The notes under the pieces: generated by a model
Told to the model about the DNA's origin: nothing
Database searches by the model: none
Seen by the model: the letters and a program-made list of their open reading frames with translations, nothing else
Translations under genes and position numbers: made by a program
Assembly: GCF_003031265.1 (NCBI RefSeq)
Contig: NZ_CP019966.1
Span: forward strand, 4,216,001-4,280,000
Source: Rhodopseudomonas palustris
Lineage (GTDB): Bacteria > Pseudomonadota > Alphaproteobacteria > Rhizobiales > Xanthobacteraceae
Length of the DNA stretch: 64,000 nucleotides
Direction: 5' to 3'
Shown: positions 54,487-63,081 of the stretch, in pieces
Numbering within the stretch: position 1 is the stretch's first letter
Layout: every line of letters starts with the position of its first letter

Positions 54487-57400
54487 CTACCGCGTCGCCT
54501 GGATGGCGCGGATCTTCGGCGGGACCTGGGGCAGCGTACCGGTGGCGGTGAGGTCGGCGCCGGGCGGCGGGTTGACGCGGGCGCTGGCATCGGGGAAGCG
54601 CTGCTTCATCTCGCGCAGGAAGCCTTCGAGCGTATCGACGCTGGCGGCCATCTTGGCGATCGCTGCAAACGCAGCGCTGTTGCCGGCGCTCGGCTGGCTG
54701 GCGATGTCGAAGGCGGCGCGATCGGCCGGATCGGTCATCAACGGCGCAAATTTCTCGCGGAAACGATCGAGGCCGAGGGCGTCTTCGGCGAGCGCGTAAC
54801 CGACCACGGCACGGATCACGTCGCTCTTCTCGGCCGACGACAGCGGTGTGAAGTCCTTCCAGCGATCGCCGAGATACAGCTCGATCTGCTCAGAGGATTC
54901 GCGCCAGCGTCGCGCCGCCCAGTAGATGTCGGAACGCAGCCGGATCGCCTCGCGTCCACTGATATTGCTGATGATGTCGAGTGCGAGATCGTGGCGACCG
55001 ATGTCGCTCTGCGCCCTCGCCTCGAGCAACAGCCGCTGCTGACGGAGTTCGCCGGCAAGATCAGCGATGCGCGACGAATGCAGCGCACCGATGGCGCGAT
55101 CCGGCTTGCGGTTCATCAGGTAGATCATCGCCAGCTTGGCGGCGACCTGCGCCCGCGCCGCGCCTTCGAGACGCTTGTCGACCTGATACTGCAGAAGCTC
55201 GCTGGCCTGATCGAGCAGATCGACCGCGACCAGACGGTCGGCGAGCCGGCGGATCATCTCATCGCCGCGCCGGCCGATCGGGGTCAGCTCGCGATACTCG
55301 TAGAACATTGCGAGGGCTTCGATCGGCGGCAGATCGTCGCCCTTGCTGCCGAGGAAAATCTGCGCGAACAGCGCGCGGGCATCGTCCTGCGCCTTGCGGG
55401 CAGCTTCCGAATTCGGCGCCAGCTGGGTCGCAACCCGGGCCGCCTGCAGCGAATCCTGATAGCGGCCGGCGTCGGCGTACATCTTAGTCAGCAGCTGCTG
55501 GGTGTTCACTTCTAGCTGGTCGCCGCGCCAGTTCACCGACAGTCGCTCCAGATCGGGCAGCGCCTCCGCGGGTGTCAGTTCTTCGCGCTTTAGCCGCAGC
55601 ACGATCTCGCGAAACCGCGCTTCGGCAGCCGCTTGCCGGTCGGACGAGGCCATCGCGTCCTTGTACTTCTTCAGCGCCTCCGGCTCGCGGCCGAGCGCCT
55701 CGTCGAGCCAGCCGCGCATCACCGCGACCTGCGGCTTGATCTCCGGCGGGATACCGACCAAATCGAAATCGGTGCTGAGCTTGGCGGCGCCAGAATAGTC
55801 ACGCACTTCGAGCGAGGCCCGCATCGCCGCGGCGAGCACCGCGCGCTGAATGTCGAGCGGCAGCGCCGTGATCGCGAACTGCACGCTCTTCAGCTTCTCG
55901 CGCGCCTCGGCCCATTTGCCCTGGCGCGCCAGCGCTACGCCCTTCCACATCTGCGCGTCGTAGGTCGAAGCGATCGCCGGGTTGGCGACGTCCTTCAACG
56001 TTTGCTCCGGCCGCCACATCAGTGCACTCGCGGCCGCATGGCCGAGCATGGTAGCGGCATCTTCCTGGCCGGGCTTGGTGGCGGACAGCGCAAGATCGAG
56101 CACGCCTTTGGCTTCGGGATAGAGGCCGCGCGCCATGTAGAACCGCGCCAGATCGAGCCGTGCCGGGAGCTTGTCGTCACCGCCCGCAACGGATGCGGCG
56201 TTGAGACGCTCGTCGAGCATGTCCTTGAAGCTGCCGGTCTGATCCTTCGCCCATTGCCGGACATCGAAGAACGGCTTCTCGGACGCGGCATCACCGCCGC
56301 CGCTCTCCGCGGCGGAGGATAGCGTCAGGCCCCCAGGCCGCGTCAGCAGCACGGCATCGGGAGTGGTTTCAACGGTGACGTCGTCGGACTTCAGCTCGAC
56401 AACGACGCCGTGGATCGACTCCAGCAGATTGAACTCGACGAAGTTCTGCCGCTTGATGAAGCCGCGCGGCGGCGGCAGCGCGGTGACCACCGTCAGCGTA
56501 TCGCCGGCGTCGGGATCGGCGAGCTTCTGAACCTGGCCGAGCGCCGGCAACGACACTGAGACGCTGGCGCGGGTCGGGTCGGCGATGTTGCGTACCGCGG
56601 ATAGCGGCTGCGACGCCGCGCGGCCGGCATCGGCAAGCGTCACAGTCCAGCCCTTGCCTGCACCGTCGTCTTCGGTGAGCGTCGCGATCTGCGGGCGGCT
56701 GAGCCGGATCCGAATTGCTTGTCCGTTGGCGAGCGGAAGGCGGCTGGCGTCGCTGACCACCGCACTGCCCTCGCGGCGGATCGCCGACAGATCAAATGCC
56801 GCAGTGTTGTCGAGGACCAGCCACAGCACGTCGCCGCGGCGGAACAGTGCCGCCGGGGTCGGAGCAGAAAACGCGAAGCTCAGGCGAAGCCCATCCGTAT
56901 TCAGCCGCACCTCGACCGGCCGCCCCTCATTCGAGACCGGCTTGGCAGCCACTGCCGGCGGAGACGCGGGAGCCTGAGGCGCAGCCGGAGCAGTCTGCGG
57001 CGGCGCGATGCTCGGCGCCGCAGGCCCCGCGGGCGCGGCAGCGACTTGGCCACCTTTGGCAGGCGGGCCGGCTGGCGACGGCGTCGCTGAGGGCCCCGCC
57101 ACAGACGGAGATGGCGCAGCAGCAGTAGCCGCAGCAGGTGCAGGCTGCGGACCGGCTGGCGTCGCCGGCTTCATGGGCTTGGCTTCCACCGGAGCCGGCG
57201 CGGGCTTGGCCTCCGCCTTGTGATCGGCTTCCTTGGCGTCAGCCTTGCGGCCTGCGTCCTTCGCGTCGGGCTTGTGGCCGTTGTCGGCCTTGGGCTCCTG
57301 CTTCTGGATCTCTGCCTGCAGCGCCTTGGGATCGAGCTTGCCGATCTCCGGCAGCTTCAGTGCCTGCGGCCCCATGGTCTGACCGGACTCGGCGCCGCCC

Positions 57401-58230
57401 GGTTGAAAGCCGACATCGATGATGAAGTTCTTCTCTTCGCGGAACGAATGCACATCGGCGCCGCCGATCAGCGTGAAGTCGACGGTGGAATTACCGCCGT
57501 CGATGTTCTGCGCGATCGAAGCAACACCCGGCGGCGAGGCGAGCTGCGCGTCGGCGAGGTCGAAGGTCAGTGGCGTGTTGAACTGCACCGACAGCTTGCG
57601 GTCGGTCAGCGTCGACGCCACCCGCACGTCGGACGGGACTTCAAACACGTAGCGCACGAAGGTCGGCTGCACCGAGGTCCGCACGCGGATCGGTGGCCGC
57701 TTCTTCACTTCGGCGGTGGCGCGTTGCGCCTTCAGGGCGCGCTCTGCCGCGCGGGCGCGTTCAGCCAGTTCCTTCACGACGTCTTGCGGCAGTCCGGGCG
57801 GCGCGCCGGTCCAATTTTCTGGCAGCAGGTCGACGAACAGCCGTTCGCCGGCCGCCATCGCGTTGACAGTGAGCTTCCGCGTCAGGGCCAAACGCAGCGC
57901 ATAACCGTCGGGATCAAGCCGCGCAGAGCCGATATAGCCGGGCGCGGAATCGGCGAGCTTGTCGACCGGAATATCGATCGGCCGCTTGAAGCGGATCACC
58001 ACGATCAGGCCCGCAGTGGCGACGTCGGAGTCGACGTCTTCGGCCATCTTCAGCAGCAGCCGGCCGTATCCGCCCTTTGCTTCGAAGCTGGCTTCGCCGC
58101 GCACTTGCGCGGCCGCGGGCGCAATGGTCAGCGCGGCTGCGATCAGCAGCAGCAAGCCGGCAAGGCAGAGTCGTGCGACGCGCCCGACGAGCGCCTGTGA
58201 CCAAACTCCAGCGGCAGCCATCCGCGCCAT
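54487..58230 (-). CDS. Giant secreted/periplasmic TPR protein in the flagellar locus
   Basis: 1247 residues. Signal peptide (LCLAGLLLLIAAALTIAPAAAQ). The N-terminal part (residues about 45-290) is a beta-rich domain (ASFEAKGGYGRLLLKMAED, VRYVFEVPSDVRVASTLTDRKLSVQFN) resembling AMIN-type modules. A long linker of Lys/Ala/Pro (residues about 310-430) follows, then another beta-rich domain (VEVRLNTDGLRLSFAFSAPTPAALFRRGDVLWLV). The last third is tetratricopeptide-type helices (ARFYMARGLYPEAKGVLDLALSATKPG, GVALARQGKWAEAREKLK). The location between fliP and motE suggests a flagella-linked role in the periplasm, perhaps scaffolding the motor or export apparatus. Function unknown. Confidence 0.8.
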   Translation of the reverse strand: MARMAAAGVWSQALVGRVARLCLAGLLLLIAAALTIAPAAAQVRGEASFEAKGGYGRLLLKMAEDVDSDVATAGLIVVIRFKRPIDIPVDKLADSAPGYIGSARLDPDGYALRLALTRKLTVNAMAAGERLFVDLLPENWTGAPPGLPQDVVKELAERARAAERALKAQRATAEVKKRPPIRVRTSVQPTFVRYVFEVPSDVRVASTLTDRKLSVQFNTPLTFDLADAQLASPPGVASIAQNIDGGNSTVDFTLIGGADVHSFREEKNFIIDVGFQPGGAESGQTMGPQALKLPEIGKLDPKALQAEIQKQEPKADNGHKPDAKDAGRKADAKEADHKAEAKPAPAPVEAKPMKPATPAGPQPAPAAATAAAPSPSVAGPSATPSPAGPPAKGGQVAAAPAGPAAPSIAPPQTAPAAPQAPASPPAVAAKPVSNEGRPVEVRLNTDGLRLSFAFSAPTPAALFRRGDVLWLVLDNTAAFDLSAIRREGSAVVSDASRLPLANGQAIRIRLSRPQIATLTEDDGAGKGWTVTLADAGRAASQPLSAVRNIADPTRASVSVSLPALGQVQKLADPDAGDTLTVVTALPPPRGFIKRQNFVEFNLLESIHGVVVELKSDDVTVETTPDAVLLTRPGGLTLSSAAESGGGDAASEKPFFDVRQWAKDQTGSFKDMLDERLNAASVAGGDDKLPARLDLARFYMARGLYPEAKGVLDLALSATKPGQEDAATMLGHAAASALMWRPEQTLKDVANPAIASTYDAQMWKGVALARQGKWAEAREKLKSVQFAITALPLDIQRAVLAAAMRASLEVRDYSGAAKLSTDFDLVGIPPEIKPQVAVMRGWLDEALGREPEALKKYKDAMASSDRQAAAEARFREIVLRLKREELTPAEALPDLERLSVNWRGDQLEVNTQQLLTKMYADAGRYQDSLQAARVATQLAPNSEAARKAQDDARALFAQIFLGSKGDDLPPIEALAMFYEYRELTPIGRRGDEMIRRLADRLVAVDLLDQASELLQYQVDKRLEGAARAQVAAKLAMIYLMNRKPDRAIGALHSSRIADLAGELRQQRLLLEARAQSDIGRHDLALDIISNISGREAIRLRSDIYWAARRWRESSEQIELYLGDRWKDFTPLSSAEKSDVIRAVVGYALAEDALGLDRFREKFAPLMTDPADRAAFDIASQPSAGNSAAFAAIAKMAASVDTLEGFLREMKQRFPDASARVNPPPGADLTATGTLPQVPPKIRAIQATR

Positions 58231-58704
58231 CCGTCGTGTCTTTCAGTCAACGACTCTGTCGTCTGCCGGTCCTAGGCGGCTTCGCCGCCAACAAAGATAC
58301 TACGCTTCACGCATGCGCGTCGGCGCGGCGGAAGCGCGCAGAACCGCAGCCTGCCCCACTAGGGCACAAAAGCCGTTAACGGTGGTTTAACCATCGTCGA
58401 CTGCGGCGGGCCCACCCTGCTTCGGCACGGCATCGCGTCACAATCAGAGATTTAGATTGTCGAGGTAAACACGTTTTTGATAGTGATGCAGAAGGCGGGG
58501 AGCGCAACCGCCTGAACCATCCTTTCGTGTGACCGCGATCGCCGTGCCCTTCCCGCCCGCCGTTGTCGGCCGTCCTGACGGACGCCGCACGACGTGTCGG
58601 CGCTTCGGATCGGCTCGCGCCACCGAGGAGACATGGACGATGAAAGCTGCGCCCGCCGCCAATCTGGCGCGGATACGCCACTGGGAATTGGACTGACGAC
58701 CGCC
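58231..58704. other. Intergenic region with a possible short leader ORF
   Basis: Mostly non-coding between the divergent TPR and GrlR-like genes. Bases 58640-58696 form an 18-codon ORF (MKAAPAANLARIRHWELD then stop) with GAGGAG about 9 bases before its ATG; its stop is 8 bases before the GrlR-like ATG. Confidence 0.35.
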
Positions 58705-59034
58705 ATGCTGCTGAAGGGTCTCTACAAGGTGGAATTCGAAACGCCGCGGCGCAAAGCGGTCGGCGTGATCTTCGCATCCGATGGCCGGCTGCACGGCGGC
58801 AGTTCGGCATTCGCCTATATCGGCGCCTACGAACAGAACGGCCAGACGATCCACGGCACCATCACGGCGCGCCGGCACACCAGCGATCCGGCGATCCAGT
58901 CGGTGTTCGGCGTCGACGAGGTGCGGGTCGACTTCCACGGCTCGACGATCGGCGACTACGCGCAGGTCGAAGGCATGGCGGCGGAAGCCCCGTCGCTCGG
59001 CTTCAAGGCGCTGCTGACACGGATCAGCAGCTAA
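58705..59034 (+). CDS. GrlR-like small regulatory protein
   Basis: 109 residues. LLKGLYKVEFETPRRKAVGVIFASDGRLHGGSSAFAYIGAYEQNGQTIHGTITARRHT and VFGVDEVRVDFHGS are the pattern of the GrlR/T3SS-regulator-like family, a lipocalin-like beta-barrel first described as a negative regulator in enteropathogenic E. coli and widespread as orphan genes in rhizobia. The start is ambiguous: ATG 58705 (chosen, where similarity begins) or ATG 58633, in frame, with GAGGAG but too close. It lies between the TPR gene and motE, inside the flagellar cluster. Confidence 0.72.
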   Translation: MLLKGLYKVEFETPRRKAVGVIFASDGRLHGGSSAFAYIGAYEQNGQTIHGTITARRHTSDPAIQSVFGVDEVRVDFHGSTIGDYAQVEGMAAEAPSLGFKALLTRISS

Positions 59035-59044
59035 GCGCAGTTGA

Positions 59045-59809
59045 TCACTGCCGCGGCGTCGGGCGGCCTTCGATCTTCGGCAGCACCGCCACCGATGCGG
59101 ACACCGACGCCTTCCCGGTGGCGCGCCGCGCCATTTCCACAGTGAGCTTTTCGGCGGCTTCGGCAGACATCAGGCCGAGGATGTCGGACATCTTCCGCGG
59201 CGCGATCTGGGTGGCGATTTCGATCAGCACCGGCATTTCCAGACGATCGAAGATCTTCGCCGCATCCTTCGGCTTCATCGACTCGTACATCGTGACGATG
59301 CCCTTGAAGCGCGCCGCTTCGGCTTCCGATTTCTCTTCGGTCGCCTTGCCGATCTGGCCCTCGGTCTCCTTCATCTCCTGGACCTTGGACTCGATCCGCT
59401 TCTCTGCAGCCTTGAGCAGGCTCTCCCGGATCTCGACTTCGCGGGCACGCGCTTCAAGTTCCTGGCGGCGCGCCTGCAGCCGCTCGAGGATCGCGCGTTC
59501 AGATGGAGAAATTGCCGGGGTCTCGGGCTCGGTCTCGGCCGGCTTGGTCTGTTCCGGCGGCGCAACCGCTGGCTTTTCTTCTTCTTTCTTCTTCGGCTCG
59601 CCATGCACCGAGCCGGTGATATCGGGATCGATCGGCTTCCGTCCGGGGAAGTTCAGGTTCTCCTGAGCCCATGAAGGCTTGGTCGCGTTCGGATCGTAAT
59701 CGAACACGTAGCCGCCATCGAGCACCAGTCCGGCGATCTTCAGCACAGCGAGGCCGAAGACCGCGACCAGAACAACCGGAAGGATGCGGATATCCCGAAG
59801 TGCGTTCAT
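59045..59809 (-). CDS. motE: MotE-family flagellar motor chaperone
   Basis: 254 residues. One N-terminal membrane helix (ILPVVLVAVFGLAVLKIAGLVLDGG), an acidic/proline-rich linker, a long coiled coil (SERAILERLQARRQELEARAREVEIRESLLKAAEKRIESKVQEMKE), and a C-terminal MgtE-N-like domain (GIVTMYESMKPKDAAKIFDRLEMPVLIEIATQIAPRKMSDILGLMSAEAAEKLTVEMARR). The same layout as MotE of Sinorhizobium, the periplasmic chaperone of MotC. ATGA overlap with the preceding DUF6468 gene. Confidence 0.9.
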   Translation of the reverse strand: MNALRDIRILPVVLVAVFGLAVLKIAGLVLDGGYVFDYDPNATKPSWAQENLNFPGRKPIDPDITGSVHGEPKKKEEEKPAVAPPEQTKPAETEPETPAISPSERAILERLQARRQELEARAREVEIRESLLKAAEKRIESKVQEMKETEGQIGKATEEKSEAEAARFKGIVTMYESMKPKDAAKIFDRLEMPVLIEIATQIAPRKMSDILGLMSAEAAEKLTVEMARRATGKASVSASVAVLPKIEGRPTPRQ

Positions 59810-60237
59810 GCAGCCAAGCCGTTATGTCGCCTGCGTTCCGCAAAAGCCTGCGCCGCGGCCGCATTGGCCTGCGCCGCCGACACCGCCGCCGCCGGCTGCT
59901 CGCCGCCGGGACGCGCCGCCGCGACGATCTTCGACAGGCGCCGCAGCACGTTGTCGCCCTCGCCGAGCTGCTTCTTGAGCTGGTCGGACAGCGCGGAGGC
60001 CGCGGCGATGTCACGACCGAGGTTTTCGTTGACCTCGCGCACCGTGAGCTTGAGGCCGCCGATCGCCCGTTCGGCGATCTCGGTGACGGTGATCAGCTCG
60101 CCGATCGTCGCCTTCAGCGATTGCTCGTCGGCCTTCAGCCGCAGCAGGCGTTTGTTGAGCAGCCAACAATAACCGACGGTGACGAGGAGCAGCACGGCGA
60201 CCAGGCTTTCGATCACGATTGCGAAAATGTGGCTCAT
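59806..60237 (-). CDS. DUF6468 flagellar-locus protein
   Basis: 143 residues. N-terminal membrane helix (IFAIVIESLVAVLLLVTVGYCWLL) then a long coiled coil (LRLKADEQSLKATIGELITVTEIAERAIGGLKLTVREVNENLGRDIAAASALSDQLKKQLGEG). DUF6468 proteins are found between fliM and motE in alphaproteobacteria; the role is unknown. It overlaps fliM and motE by 4 bases each (ATGA type), so it is part of a tight operon. Confidence 0.88.
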   Translation of the reverse strand: MSHIFAIVIESLVAVLLLVTVGYCWLLNKRLLRLKADEQSLKATIGELITVTEIAERAIGGLKLTVREVNENLGRDIAAASALSDQLKKQLGEGDNVLRRLSKIVAAARPGGEQPAAAVSAAQANAAAAQAFAERRRHNGLAA

Positions 60238-61436
60238 TGTGCCTCCATCATTTTGCTCTGCTCGTCGGTACGTTCGAACATGGCGTAGGTGGTGAGCGGC
60301 TTGCGCAGCGGTTTGGTGACGCGAATGGCGACGCGGTCGCCGACCCGGCCCATCCGGCCTTCGGTGAGTACGACGCTGCCGCAGCGCACCGCCACGGTGG
60401 CGTCGGCGCGCAGCTCCAGCGGCAGGGTGTCGCCGACTTGCAGCGCCATCAGTTGCCGCAGCGGCAGTTCGGCTTCGTAAAGCACGGCGTCGACCGAAAT
60501 ATCGGCCTGGACGATCTCGGTGGCGAGGTGGCCTTCCCAGACCTGATCACGGCCGAATTTTTCGCCCATGAACATCTGCATCAGCACGCCGCGGATCGGT
60601 TCGATCGTGGCGTATGGCAGCAGCAGCTCGATATTGCCGCCGCGGTCTTCCATGTCGATGTGCAGGCGGACCAGGATCGCGGCGTTGGCGGGCCGGCTGA
60701 TCGCAGCGAAGCGCGGATTGGTCTCGAGCCGATCGATGCTGAACGACACCGGCGACAGCGGCCGGAACGCCTGTTCGGCGTCGGCGAGCACAACCTCGAG
60801 CAGCCGCTTCACCAGATTGGTTTCGATCGTGGTGTAGGGCCGGCCTTCGATGCGCAGCGCGGCCTGGCCGCGGCGGCCGCCGAGCAGCACGTCGATCATC
60901 GAATAGATCAGGCTGGAGTCGACGGTGGCGAGCCCGAAGTTCTGCCACTCCTCGGCCTTGAACACGCACAGCACCGCCGGCAACGGGATCGAGTTCATGT
61001 AGTCGCCGAACCGGACCGAGGTGATGCGGTCGAGCGAAACTTCGACGTTGTCCGAGGTGAAGTTACGCAAGCTGGTCGTCATCAACCGCACCAGGCGGTC
61101 GAAGACGATTTCGAGCATCGGCAGACGCTCATAGGAGACCATCGCGGAGTCGATGATCGCGCGGATGCCGGAGTTCTCGTCGAGGTGGACCTCGCCGACG
61201 CTGAAGCCGAGGAGATTGTCGATCTCCTCCTGCGACAGCACCCGCTCGCCGCCGTTCTTGCCACCGCCGAGATCGCGGCCGCCATCCTCGACCATGGCGG
61301 CCCATTGCTCCGCCATCGTCCCGGTTAGTTCGTTCTCCGCTGCCGCCTTTGCCGCGGCCTCGGGATCCTCCGATGCCATGGAGGCTTCCCATTGGGCGGC
61401 AATTGCGTCCTGGTCGAGTTGGTCCTGGCCAGCCAT
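60234..61436 (-). CDS. fliM: Flagellar motor switch protein FliM
   Basis: 400 residues. C-ring protein that binds CheY-P. LSQEEIDNLL is at residues 67-76, much deeper than in E. coli (residues 1-16), because of an acidic N-terminal extension (DPEAAAKAAAENELTGTMAEQWAAMVED). The middle domain (AIIDSAMVSYERLPMLEIVFDRLVRLMTTSLRNFTSDNVEVSL, GLATVDSSLIYSMIDVLLGG) and the C-terminal FliN-like domain (LPLELRADATVAVRCGSVVLTEGRMGRVGDRVAIRV) are complete. Between fliL (6 bases) and DUF6468. Confidence 0.96.
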   Translation of the reverse strand: MAGQDQLDQDAIAAQWEASMASEDPEAAAKAAAENELTGTMAEQWAAMVEDGGRDLGGGKNGGERVLSQEEIDNLLGFSVGEVHLDENSGIRAIIDSAMVSYERLPMLEIVFDRLVRLMTTSLRNFTSDNVEVSLDRITSVRFGDYMNSIPLPAVLCVFKAEEWQNFGLATVDSSLIYSMIDVLLGGRRGQAALRIEGRPYTTIETNLVKRLLEVVLADAEQAFRPLSPVSFSIDRLETNPRFAAISRPANAAILVRLHIDMEDRGGNIELLLPYATIEPIRGVLMQMFMGEKFGRDQVWEGHLATEIVQADISVDAVLYEAELPLRQLMALQVGDTLPLELRADATVAVRCGSVVLTEGRMGRVGDRVAIRVTKPLRKPLTTYAMFERTDEQSKMMEAQ

Positions 61437-61442
61437 GTCAGC

Positions 61443-61943
61443 TCACTGCACCAGCACTTCCTTGAACAACACAGCCGACACCTGCGCAGGCGCGATCGCC
61501 ATGTTAACGCGCCGGGTCAGCTCTTCCTTCATCCGAAACATCCCGACCGAGCCGTTCAGGTCGCCCGAGCGCAGCTCTCGCAAGTAGGTCTGAAACAGGT
61601 CGGTGATCCGCGGCATGTTCGGCTTGATCTGCTCGGCGAGCTTCTCGTCCTTTACCTCGAGCACGACCTTGGCCTTGAGATATTGCACCCGCTCGCCCGG
61701 CGTACCGGCGAGGTTGACCATGATCTCCGGCACTTCGACGAAGTTTGGCGGCTTCACTTCCTTGGCGGCTTCGGCCTGATGCGCGTCTTCGCCGTGACCG
61801 GCGAACAGGAAGAAATAAGCGCCGGCACCGCCGCCGAGCAGCAGCACGGCCGCCGCAGCGATGATGATCAGCTTCTTCTTGCTCTTTGGCGCCCCGCCTT
61901 CGGCGGCTTCGGCGCCTTCTTCCGGTTTCTCTGCGTCCGCCAT
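61443..61943 (-). CDS. fliL: Flagellar basal-body-associated protein FliL
   Basis: 166 residues. Single membrane helix (KKLIIIAAAAVLLLGGGAGAYFFLFAG) and a periplasmic domain (PPNFVEVPEIMVNLAG, VQYLKAKVVLEVKDEKLAEQIKPNMPRITDLFQTYLRELRSGDLNGS, FKEVLVQ at the end). Stabilises stators around the motor. The ATG at 61941-61943 is chosen as the common FliL beginning (MADAEKPEEG); the frame is open upstream without similarity. First gene of the fliL-fliM-DUF6468-motE operon. Confidence 0.95.
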   Translation of the reverse strand: MADAEKPEEGAEAAEGGAPKSKKKLIIIAAAAVLLLGGGAGAYFFLFAGHGEDAHQAEAAKEVKPPNFVEVPEIMVNLAGTPGERVQYLKAKVVLEVKDEKLAEQIKPNMPRITDLFQTYLRELRSGDLNGSVGMFRMKEELTRRVNMAIAPAQVSAVLFKEVLVQ

Positions 61944-62307
61944 CGGCCGAATCGCCCATATCCCAAAAAGCGAGCCGCAGCCGAGGCGAACCGTAAACGC
62001 GAGACTAACGCCGCCAGCGCCCAAGGCTCTGATGACACGACGCTATGGGGCAATGGTTAACGGAACCTTTCCACGGCGGTGGCGGGTAGGAAGATTTTGC
62101 CGGCCGGTATGGTCAACAAGTCCTTTATTGCCGGCCCGGCCGCTCCCTTAAAATGAGCAAGCTACTGATTTAGATGAATTTTCTGAGTTGGCACGAGCTT
62201 CGCTAGGTGTCTGGTGAGCCGCGCGCTTGGGAGAGCGCCTGCGGTTCGCACGATCCGCCACCGGTCTGGGAGGACTTGGCGGCGGGTCATTCAAGGGAGA
62301 ACCACCG
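61944..62307. other. Divergent promoter region fliL / flgF
   Basis: No gene. It carries promoters for both groups; the only candidate site is the sigma-54-like element at 62188-62204. Confidence 0.4.
62188..62204 (+). promoter_or_regulatory. Possible sigma-54 promoter of flgF-flgG-flgA
   Basis: TTGGCACG, AGCT, TCGCT fits the -24/-12 consensus TTGGCACG-N4-TTGCT with one mismatch at the -12 TTGC; about 105 bases before the flgF start. Confidence 0.35.
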
Positions 62308-63069
62308 ATGGAGAATGCTCTTCTCGTCGGACTGTCACGGCAGGTCGTGCTCGAACGGCAGATGGATGTCGTCGCGAACAACCTCGCCAATCTCAACACC
62401 AACGGCTTCAAGGCGGAGCGGTCGGTGTTCCAGGAATTTCTTAACACCGGCGCGCACGAGGACAATTTCGCGCGGCCGGACCGGCGCGTCAGCTTCGTGC
62501 AGGACCGCGCCACCTACCACGATCTGTCGACCGGCGCGCTGCAAGAGACCAAGAACCCGCTCGACGTCGCGATCGACGGCAAGGGCTTTCTGGTGGTGCA
62601 GACACCGCAGGGCGAGCGCTTCACCCGCGACGGATCGCTGACGATCAACGCCCAGGGCCAGCTCGTGAACGGCTCCGGCTTCCCGGTGCTCGGCACCGGC
62701 GGCCCGATCGTGATCCAGCCGACCGACAAGGAGCTGTCGATCTCGTCGGACGGCCGCGTCAGCGTGGTGGAAGGCACCTCGATCATCGACTCGCTGCGCG
62801 GCAAGCTGCGGGTGGTGACGTTCGACCGGCCGCAGAGCCTGATCAAGCAGGGCGGCAATCTGTTCGCAGCCACATCCGACCAGGGCACGCCCGACACCAA
62901 GTCGATGCTGCGCCAGGGCTATGTCGAGAAGTCGAACGTCAACTCGGTCCTCGAAATGACCAAGATGATCGACGTCACCCGAACCTACACCCAGATCTCG
63001 GCGATGCTGCAGCAGGAGAGCGAGCTGCGCAAATCCGCGATCGAGAAACTCGCCGAAGTGCCGGCCTAA
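62308..63069 (+). CDS. flgF: Flagellar basal-body rod protein FlgF
   Basis: 253 residues. Proximal/distal rod junction protein. N-terminal LLVGLSRQVVLERQMDVVANNLANLNTNGFKAE and C-terminal VNSVLEMTKMIDVTRTYTQISAMLQQESELRKSAIEKL are complete. The ATG at 62308 is chosen for AAGGGAG upstream. Twelve bases before flgG. Confidence 0.96.
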   Translation: MENALLVGLSRQVVLERQMDVVANNLANLNTNGFKAERSVFQEFLNTGAHEDNFARPDRRVSFVQDRATYHDLSTGALQETKNPLDVAIDGKGFLVVQTPQGERFTRDGSLTINAQGQLVNGSGFPVLGTGGPIVIQPTDKELSISSDGRVSVVEGTSIIDSLRGKLRVVTFDRPQSLIKQGGNLFAATSDQGTPDTKSMLRQGYVEKSNVNSVLEMTKMIDVTRTYTQISAMLQQESELRKSAIEKLAEVPA

Positions 63070-63081
63070 CGGAGACTGACC

